Assembly: GCF_013376475.1 (NCBI RefSeq)
Contig: NZ_CP045508.1
Span: 2,888,001-2,952,000 of the forward strand
Direction of reading: 5' to 3'
Length of the DNA stretch: 64,000 bases
Source: Desulfolutivibrio sulfoxidireducens
GTDB lineage: Bacteria > Desulfobacterota > Desulfovibrionia > Desulfovibrionales > Desulfovibrionaceae
Shown here: positions 58,015-64,000 of the stretch, one piece after another
How positions within the stretch are numbered: the first letter of the stretch is position 1
Layout of the letters: every line of letters starts with the position of its first letter
Notes under the pieces: model-generated
Seen by the model: only the letters and a program-made list of their open reading frames with translations
Told to the model about the DNA's origin: nothing
Databases searched by the model: none
Position numbers and translations under genes: made by a program

Positions 58015-58698
58015 ATGACCCCTTCCCGCGCACACGTCGGCGCCCGACCCGACCCCAGGACCCTGATGGTCCTGGCCCTTTTCCTGCTCGCCGCCGCGCT
58101 TCTGACCGCCGGCCCGGTCCGGGCCGGTCGGAATGACCAACCGCCGCCGCCGAGGTACCCCGAGGTGGCCATGGCCCTGGCCAACGACCTGGATCGACAG
58201 GCCGCCCCGCGCCTGGGCATCGGTTTTCCGGACAATTCCCGGGGACTCTACTGGGTGGTGGTCACTGTCCCGGCGGAAGCGGGCAATCTGGAGGCGTCAA
58301 GCGGCCTTGGACGGCTCATGGCCCAGGAACTGGCCACGGCCCTGGTGGCCTGGGGCTACAACGTGCAGGAGATCCGCAAGGCCTCGGAGATCGCCTTCTC
58401 CCGGGGCCAGGGGGAATTCATCCTCACCCGGGACACCCGGGCCCTGGCGAGACGGCAGGTGGCGGCCACCCTGGTGGTGGCCGGAACCTATACGGTCCTG
58501 CCCGGCGAGGTCCGCTTCACCATGGAGGTCATTGACGCCAGAAACAACAACATCGTGGCCATGAGCAGCCAAAGTCTGGCCAGAAGCCCGGAGGTGGCCG
58601 CGCTGCTTGGTCGCGGAGGTCTCTCGGAGGTGTGTCCCACCGTCTCCACAGTGGACCCGGAGGTGTTTCGCCGGGAGATCATGCCCTATCTGCGGTAG
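58015..58698 (+). CDS. FlgO-like exported protein
   Basis: 227 residues. Signal-type segment TLMVLALFLLAAALLTAGPVRA. The mature part holds LGRLMAQELATALVAWGYNVQEIR, LTRDTRALARRQVAATLVVAGTYTV and RFTMEVIDARNNNIVA, the pattern of FlgO-family outer-membrane proteins of the flagellar LPS ring. It follows the GPKPAQ-repeat gene. No flagellar genes are adjacent in this window, so a non-flagellar role is possible. Confidence 0.7.
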   Translation: MTPSRAHVGARPDPRTLMVLALFLLAAALLTAGPVRAGRNDQPPPPRYPEVAMALANDLDRQAAPRLGIGFPDNSRGLYWVVVTVPAEAGNLEASSGLGRLMAQELATALVAWGYNVQEIRKASEIAFSRGQGEFILTRDTRALARRQVAATLVVAGTYTVLPGEVRFTMEVIDARNNNIVAMSSQSLARSPEVAALLGRGGLSEVCPTVSTVDPEVFRREIMPYLR

Positions 58699-58767
58699 GT
58701 TCGATTTCAAGGCCGATCGCGGCGGAGACGGACGACGCGCGGGATATGCGGAGTACCCGGCGGGTGG

Positions 58768-59865
58768 TTAGCGGGACATTTCGGTGAGGATGGCCGCCGT
58801 CTTGTTTTTGATCTTCTCATAGCCGCTGGCGTTGGGGTGGCCGTCGTATTCAAAGAAATCATGTGAATGCAACATGACGGAATGCATTTGGCCAGACGAT
58901 GTCATGGAAGACAATTCCCGCATGATGCTTTTCGTTCTTTCTTCAAACTCCTGACGTTCAGCTTCCGGCCTGGTGCTTACGGCGAGAAACTCGACATTCT
59001 TTTTTCCTACCTCGGAGACGACTTTCCGTATGGCGTCAAGATTTTTTATGACAGCGCTCTTATATGCGGACTCGTCCATGAATGCCGAAGCGTCGGAAAT
59101 TGATTTTATTGTCGCTCGCAGATATCTATACGAATGCAGCCATCGCCGCAAGAAACCATCTATTTTGGTGGTTAGCGAACCTCCATGCCTACCCCGCTCT
59201 CTCGCATCAGTCGCGGCGATGATATCGTCATGACTTGTGGAAACATCTATTCCATACCAATAATCATCGGCACATACACCGGTATTAATGCAATCCAATT
59301 GATGCTGATCCCAACTGGACACACCCCTCTCAAAATCATTTTGTATGAATATGATCAGCACCTTGGAGATGGTATAGTCCTTGGCCGTATCGGCAAGAAA
59401 AAGCTCCCAGTGCTGCGGTCCGGTGGACATCAGCCCAAAATTCATCAACTGATAACGGAAGTTGTTTTTGCGAAATTCATCTTCAAGTTGAAAAAACCAG
59501 GGGTCGCACAATTGACCTTCCGTAAAGGAATCACCGAGGATGGCTATGGTTGGCTTGTCCTTGTCCACCTCATATTGCTGCACAAGGCCCAAGCTGTTTG
59601 TTTTAAAAAGAACATCGCCTTCAATAATTGGCTTCGTACCGGGATACTTGTATATGGTTACGGATCTGACCTGGGTATTCGGAGTATATGACCAATACTT
59701 GTCGTCAATATTATGCAAGGAATTCCTTGAACAAGAGAGGTAGCGGTACTCAAACTCATAAAAAATCTTCGGGAAAAAGTAGGAAAATACTTCTATCAAG
59801 GCGAGGCAGACAAGAACGACGACACATATCTCGAAGATTGCTTTTGTTGTTTTTCCGACGGACAT
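58768..59865 (-). CDS. SGNH-hydrolase-like membrane-anchored protein
   Basis: 365 residues with an N-terminal transmembrane segment (ICVVVLVCLALIEVFSYFF, about 13-31). The block-I-like motif GDSFTEG has the candidate nucleophile Ser113, and DGHPNASGY near the C-terminus supplies Asp341 and His343, as in SGNH/GDSL hydrolases. Relatives include AlgJ/AlgX-like acetyltransferases and capsular enzymes. Base composition is much more AT-rich than in neighbours, suggesting horizontal origin. No adjacent polysaccharide gene is clear. Substrate unknown. Confidence 0.72.
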   Translation of the reverse strand: MSVGKTTKAIFEICVVVLVCLALIEVFSYFFPKIFYEFEYRYLSCSRNSLHNIDDKYWSYTPNTQVRSVTIYKYPGTKPIIEGDVLFKTNSLGLVQQYEVDKDKPTIAILGDSFTEGQLCDPWFFQLEDEFRKNNFRYQLMNFGLMSTGPQHWELFLADTAKDYTISKVLIIFIQNDFERGVSSWDQHQLDCINTGVCADDYWYGIDVSTSHDDIIAATDARERGRHGGSLTTKIDGFLRRWLHSYRYLRATIKSISDASAFMDESAYKSAVIKNLDAIRKVVSEVGKKNVEFLAVSTRPEAERQEFEERTKSIMRELSSMTSSGQMHSVMLHSHDFFEYDGHPNASGYEKIKNKTAAILTEMSR

Positions 59866-61076
59866 CCTGTACTCCTTTCAAACAAAAAACGTATCAGGAA
59901 TGCAAGCGGCATGCCTATTGCATGCCGAGAAGGCAGCATTGCACTGCACAATGGCACATGAATCCATTTCCGAAGTACAAGAAAATCGCTCCGTCTCAAC
60001 GACCTCTGAACCATCAAAGGACCGTTGCGGCAGGCGCTACTGTTTTCGCTCAATACCGATAGCATCGCTCGGGGCAAAAAACCACGTAAAGCCAGCTGTT
60101 CAGAAATGGCGGCCAGCCCGAGCTTCCTCTGGCCATGGTGACCGTGTTATTCCTCGGCGCACTTAAATGTTGAACACTTCGCTTGGCTTGTCCAGCGAAA
60201 GCCCGTCTTGCGGGCATTTTCTGAAAACAGGGTGTTAAGAATTTCACGCCCTGAGCACTTGCGTGTACGGGCTCAAAGCACTCTATTTTGGTGAAAATCC
60301 TTCTTGGTTCAACGGAATCCGTGAGCGCGACACGGACGAGAAACAGCGGACCTGAGGCTTCCGACGGTCACGCCGCCCTTCGGAAGTTGGCCCTGAAAAA
60401 AGCCAAGACCAATCACGACCACACACGCCGCAATGATTTACGTACCACGAAATAATATTAATGTAAAGAAAATATTCTCTTTTGGCAAGAACTTCATGTA
60501 GTGATCATCCGTGCGCAAATTGCATATTATCCCTCGACGAAAATACTCATGCATGATGTGTTCTGTCCTTGATTTTATCCTTTACGAATCACTTTTTTGA
60601 CACTTTTTCAAATTCTGCTTATATTCTATTTTTTCCCAATTCATCTTGCCTCCCTTCCTTGCGAATACAGGCGTAACACATCACGTGCCTTCACGCTGTA
60701 CGTTGCCATTTTACGAAAAAAGGCAGGCCACGCGGGGAGTCTCCAGTTCCAACGCGGCAGGTCACAAAACTTGAACGCACATGCGGGCGTGCGCCTTTTC
60801 CCGTTTCAATCCATGAAAAAAATATCTCAAATTGGGGCCGTATTCCACGGGATCCTCTTTGAAACGAAGACAGCCCTTGGCGCCTGACGCTCGAAACACA
60901 AAAACTTTTCACAATAAAAAAGTATTTCATCTCGGCACGGTATGAGAAGCCGCCCTCGACATGGCCAATGGCGCCAGGCAACATTGCCAAATCCTGGCAC
61001 GATCCATGCTTCTTCTGCCTGGGACCAGTCTCGCCCGCACCTTGGCTCCAACCTTGAAACCACGGGCGCAGGACCA
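59866..61076. other. AT-rich 1.2-kb region without a confident gene
   Basis: No open frame here has a ribosome-binding site and recognisable similarity. The stretch near 60390-60440 reads as SDGHAALRKLALKKAKTNHD, which could be a decayed gene fragment, but I cannot name it. Long A/T runs lie at 60440-60620. It may be scarred DNA beside the SGNH-like gene. Confidence 0.5.
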
Positions 61077-61781
61077 ATGCACGGCCGGATACAGACTCCT
61101 TTGCGCATGTTCCCCTTCTGGAGGATCATCGTCTCCTGTCTGTTGTGCGGGGTTTCCCCCCTCCTCACCGGCTCCGTCCATGCCGGCGACCGGGCGCCGT
61201 CTCAAACCATCCATCTGGTTCAAAGCGGAGAGACCCTGTATTCCCTTTCCAAGCGCTATCACGTTTCTCTGCCGGCCCTTCTGGACGCCAACGGCATCAC
61301 CTCGCCCAACGCCCTGACCGCCGGAACCCGGCTTCGAATTCCCACGGCACACGGGGCCACGGCGCAACGGAAAAACCGCCTTTCGACAAAGACGGCGACG
61401 ATGCCGGAAACGCTGCGTGCCGACTGGAAATCCTCTGAGACAAAATACGGGATCATGGGCATCCCTCCCCAGGACGCACCGCCCTCGTCGGGCTCCATCA
61501 CGGATATCCCCCTGCGCCATGGCGCCGTCCTTTCCCCGGAGCACCGCGACCCGGGCGCGGTGATCATGGCTGGCGCGGCGAACAAGAAAGAAGACTTCCA
61601 GGGGCATTCCGTGGGCATGGTGACCAGGATACCCGCCGGAAAGGATACGCAGTTTGTCACCACCATGGGCTATGCCGTGGATGTGTCCGTAAATAAAAGC
61701 GACGCCTCCAAAATCGGCTACCAGACCGATACCAGCATCGGCGGTCTGGGCTACGGCCTTGGCCTGCGGCATTCGTTTTAA
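61077..61781 (+). CDS. LysM-domain exported protein with beta-barrel-like C-terminus
   Basis: 234 residues. Signal region near 10-35 (FWRIIVSCLLCGVSPLLTGSVHA). LysM: IHLVQSGETLYSLSKRYHVSLPALLDANGI, about 42-85. The C-terminal 45 residues (QFVTTMGYAVDVSVNK, then GGLGYGLGLRHSF) alternate hydrophobic and polar residues and end in Phe, like outer-membrane beta-barrel C-termini. AGGA lies five bases before ATG 61077; ATG 61107 is an alternative. It may be an envelope protein binding peptidoglycan. Function is inferred only. Confidence 0.7.
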   Translation: MHGRIQTPLRMFPFWRIIVSCLLCGVSPLLTGSVHAGDRAPSQTIHLVQSGETLYSLSKRYHVSLPALLDANGITSPNALTAGTRLRIPTAHGATAQRKNRLSTKTATMPETLRADWKSSETKYGIMGIPPQDAPPSSGSITDIPLRHGAVLSPEHRDPGAVIMAGAANKKEDFQGHSVGMVTRIPAGKDTQFVTTMGYAVDVSVNKSDASKIGYQTDTSIGGLGYGLGLRHSF

Positions 61782-62055
61782 GGCCCGGCCTGTGCGGGGC
61801 ATGAATCCTCGAACTCGGGAACTGTCCCCTCGCGGCGTCGTCTGGCCATAGAGACGCCGCATCCGTGGAAACAGACGGACCGGCCGGCAACTCCGGCCAT
61901 GCCCGGCGTGGCGGGTCCTGGAGGCCGGTGGACAGGACTTTTGGCGGTGCCGGCCCCGGGCTGCCCGCCGCCGGCCTTGCGACAAAAAAGACGGACCGGA
62001 TCCGCTGGATCCAGCCCGTCGACATGGCCTTGAGAGAGAGGAAGGAGAGGCCCGC

Positions 62056-62406
62056 TTAACTCACCTTGTCCAGGAATCGACTGACGGGAGGGGGCTTGCC
62101 CCCGGAGGAACGGTAGCCCGAAAGGCGTTCGTTTTCCTTCTTGGCGTGTTTCAGGTCTTTCTTGAGGGTTTCGTGAAGCCGCTTGGCCTCACTGCTCAAC
62201 TGTCCCTGGAGGCTTTGCAGACGCATGAGCTTGTCGTGGAGCTGGCTCGCCTTATCCGACTCGCGCATCCGCCACGCCTCCTCCATAAGCTTGCCCCGAT
62301 CAAAGGCGAGACGTTCGGCCTCCTCGATGTCGCCCGCCAGGAGACTGGCCAGTTCGCGTTCGCCCACTTCCAGGGCCATATCGATGAAGTTCATGCTTTT
62401 TGACAT
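62056..62406 (-). CDS. Small coiled-coil protein
   Basis: 116 residues, almost wholly helical: FIDMALEVGERELASLLAGDIEEAERLAFDRGKLMEEAWRMRES, then KLMRLQSLQGQLSSEAKRLHETLKKDLKHAKKENERL, a likely coiled coil. The pattern is like flagellar chaperones of the FlgN or FliT kind, but similarity is not strong. It starts 4 bp after the preceding gene's stop, so the two are cotranscribed. An internal ATG at 62394 is possible. Confidence 0.6.
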   Translation of the reverse strand: MSKSMNFIDMALEVGERELASLLAGDIEEAERLAFDRGKLMEEAWRMRESDKASQLHDKLMRLQSLQGQLSSEAKRLHETLKKDLKHAKKENERLSGYRSSGGKPPPVSRFLDKVS

Positions 62407-62410
62407 GGCG

Positions 62411-63016
62411 TTAGACCTTGGCCGTCTCCCTGATTTCTCCGCGCAGATCGTCGACGACCTGCTTCCAGCGGGAAACGGCGGGTATAAATTCGTATTCCAA
62501 CAAGTCGGACAAAAGGATCCAATCCTCATTCTCCACGACTTCCAGCATCTCCGAAAAAAGGGTCGAGATCTCCTCGGAGGCGTTGACGAAGGCCGGCTGG
62601 TTCTTCCCGCCGTATTCCTGGCGCAGAAGCCCGATCATGCCCATGAAGTCCTGGATGACATCGAGCAGGTCGCGGTAGATCTCCAGGGCCTCGGCGTCCT
62701 GGGCCTGCCGGAACAGATCCGACACCCCCCTGGCCCCCAGGTCCATAAGGGTGATCACCTTGTCCAGTTCCTCGGTGATGTTCACGGCCATTTCCGTGGC
62801 CGGAACGGTTCGGATCTCCACACTCTCGATCTCCCTGGCCTCGATATCCTCGGCCTGGTGCGGGTAGATCTCGGAGAAGGCCTCCTTGTTCACGAACACG
62901 TCGGTCACCACCCGGCCGCCGAGGTTCTCGTCCTCCATGACCTTGAGCAGGAGCTCCTCGAGGTTCTCGAAATTCTGAATGGACATTCCGGTAGTACGCC
63001 CATCGACGACGATCAT
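62411..63016 (-). CDS. Hypothetical acidic helical protein
   Basis: 201 residues, rich in Glu and Asp and mostly helical (LDKVITLMDLGARGVSDLFRQAQDAEALEIYRDLLDVIQDFMGMI). I recognise no named family. GGGAGG lies eight bases before ATG 63016. It ends 5 bp before the small coiled-coil gene. Together they may form a regulatory or chaperone pair for secretion, but this is inference. Confidence 0.6.
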   Translation of the reverse strand: MIVVDGRTTGMSIQNFENLEELLLKVMEDENLGGRVVTDVFVNKEAFSEIYPHQAEDIEAREIESVEIRTVPATEMAVNITEELDKVITLMDLGARGVSDLFRQAQDAEALEIYRDLLDVIQDFMGMIGLLRQEYGGKNQPAFVNASEEISTLFSEMLEVVENEDWILLSDLLEYEFIPAVSRWKQVVDDLRGEIRETAKV

Positions 63017-63107
63017 GGTCCGTCCTCCCTCTTCTCTCTGTTGTGGGCCGTTTTTTCCTTGGGGCATCTCTGGATTCGAATAATTCAAGTATCGTGCCAC
63101 CTCCGGA

Positions 63108-64000
63108 TCATGCCTGGCCCACCAGCCTTTTGGCGGCCGCGACGAGCCGGGCGTGGCGCTCGATAAGCTGCAAAAGCCCGGCCATGTCCACCCCCGGGGC
63201 CTGGGAAAGGTGCATCCACAGGTATCCCAGGGCCCGAAACCGGGGGTGTCCGCTCCACAGGGCGTGCACCCGCCGCCAGGTCGCCAGGAATTTGTCCTTC
63301 ATGGCCGGATGCGGCGCGCGGGCCAGGACCTGGGCCTGGCCGGAAAGAAGCTCAAGCAGCGCCCCGCTGTCCTCGAGGACCGCCCGGGCATCCCGGGCCG
63401 CCCCGGCGCTCAGGGAAAGGGGAGCGCCCTGAGGCCGCATGGGCTCGTCGTCAAGGAATTGACGAAAAACCCGGCGCAAAAGGGTCAGCCAGGCCGTCCG
63501 GTCCTCGGCGTCGTGCCCGGTCAGGGAACAAAGCCCCATGAACCCGTCCTCCCCGACAACGGTTTCCCAGGCCCTGGCCCCGGCATAGCCCCCCTTGGGG
63601 AAGCGGCCGTCGTCGAGGAAGGAAAAAAGGGCCTGTTGCGCCGTTTCCGGAGAAATGGCCCGGCGACAGGCCCGATCATGGGGGCAGACCGTGCCGAAGG
63701 CGCAGGGATGACAGTCCAGATCCGGTTCGAGGCTGACGCTTCCCGGACGGTAGGGGCCGGTGTCGAAGGGCTGGGCCGTGGCCAGGAAAAAGGCCAGGAC
63801 AGGGGTGCCGAGTCCCGCGGCCAGGTGCATGGTGCCCGTGTCGTTGGTGACCAGAACCCGGACCCGCGAGACCACGGCGGCAAGCTCTGGCAGGCTGGTG
63901 GCCCCGACCAGATCCACGGCCGGGAAACGGCTTTGGGCCAGATAGCGTCTTGCCAGTCCCCTTTCCCCCCCGGATCCCAAAAGTACCGGGGCCAGGGCGT
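63108..64000 (-). CDS. Family 9 glycosyltransferase (heptosyltransferase-like), 5' end cut by window
   Basis: The gene runs past the window end; about 297 residues are visible. The family 9 signature is VLVTNDTGTMHLAAGLGTPVLAFFLATAQPFDTGPY, near the donor site, with LLGSGGERG before it. The C-terminal half (about residue 105 on) has many Cys early (CHPCAFGTVCPHDRAC) and is unlike standard heptosyltransferases. Members add heptose or related sugars to lipopolysaccharide core. The Cys cluster may bind metal. Confidence 0.78.
   Translation of the reverse strand, partial: ALAPVLLGSGGERGLARRYLAQSRFPAVDLVGATSLPELAAVVSRVRVLVTNDTGTMHLAAGLGTPVLAFFLATAQPFDTGPYRPGSVSLEPDLDCHPCAFGTVCPHDRACRRAISPETAQQALFSFLDDGRFPKGGYAGARAWETVVGEDGFMGLCSLTGHDAEDRTAWLTLLRRVFRQFLDDEPMRPQGAPLSLSAGAARDARAVLEDSGALLELLSGQAQVLARAPHPAMKDKFLATWRRVHALWSGHPRFRALGYLWMHLSQAPGVDMAGLLQLIERHARLVAAAKRLVGQA

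Noticed and set aside
60390-60440. Possible transposase fragment SDGHAALRKLALKKAKTNHD
   Set aside because: Only about 20 residues, with no terminal repeats nearby; no family could be named with confidence.

Overview
This window is a GC-rich, densely coding stretch of bacterial chromosome. The gene content points to an anaerobic delta-proteobacterium of the Desulfovibrio type (inferred from gene families only). Pointers are a Wolinella-type frdCAB fumarate reductase beside a two-subunit class I fumarase, desulfoferrodoxin with ferritin and a rubrerythrin-like protein, a 2-oxoacid:ferredoxin oxidoreductase, a selenocysteine tRNA and many receiver-domain signalling proteins. No rRNA operon, CRISPR array or complete insertion sequence is visible.

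Layout. 0-5.5 kb: a truncated receiver/PAS protein, TPR and LysM envelope proteins, and selC (tRNA-Sec). A 700-bp block carrying only a toxin-antitoxin pair lies between selC and a 49-bp copy of its 3' end. 5.7-9.3 kb: an Mla/MCE lipid-transport operon. 9.5-14.4 kb: on the minus strand, frdCAB followed by fumAB. 14.5-27.2 kb: mixed housekeeping (anion permease, exported carbonic anhydrase, spermidine-synthase-like membrane protein, VapBC, exonuclease III, an HD-GYP regulator, phosphoesterase, 5-FTHF cyclo-ligase, YfiH, a nucleotide-sugar epimerase-like protein, RlmH, RsmG). 27.4-33.8 kb: a symmetrical block of two acyl-CoA ligases, two XRE-cupin regulators and a sodium:solute symporter. 34-36.3 kb: cysS and a metallo-hydrolase. 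36.4-42.9 kb: a minus-strand run metH, thioredoxin, GNAT, hpt, zinc-ribbon protein, radA. 43.1-50.4 kb: rpoH, then a TPR lipoprotein with a LolB-like partner, then rpiB, tkt and glpX. 50.5-52.2 kb: a queuosine-salvage gene divergent from a NrtR-type regulator. 52.2-57 kb: DsrE-like protein, Kor subunits and oxygen-defence proteins. 57.3-61.8 kb: exported proteins with an AT-rich segment. 62-64 kb: two small coiled-coil proteins and a truncated family 9 glycosyltransferase.

How the parts fit. FrdCAB and FumAB form the malate-fumarate-succinate branch. RpiB, Tkt and GlpX make a pentose-phosphate/gluconeogenic module. KorAB supplies reduced ferredoxin or acyl-CoA, while desulfoferrodoxin, ferritin and the rubrerythrin-like protein detoxify superoxide and iron. 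The most unusual signals are non-coding: the selC-flanked mini-element, an 81-bp hairpin repeat found in two intergenic leaders with compensatory base changes, a second hairpin family at gene 3' ends, and a palindrome overlapping two back-to-back promoters between the queuosine-salvage gene and its neighbour.
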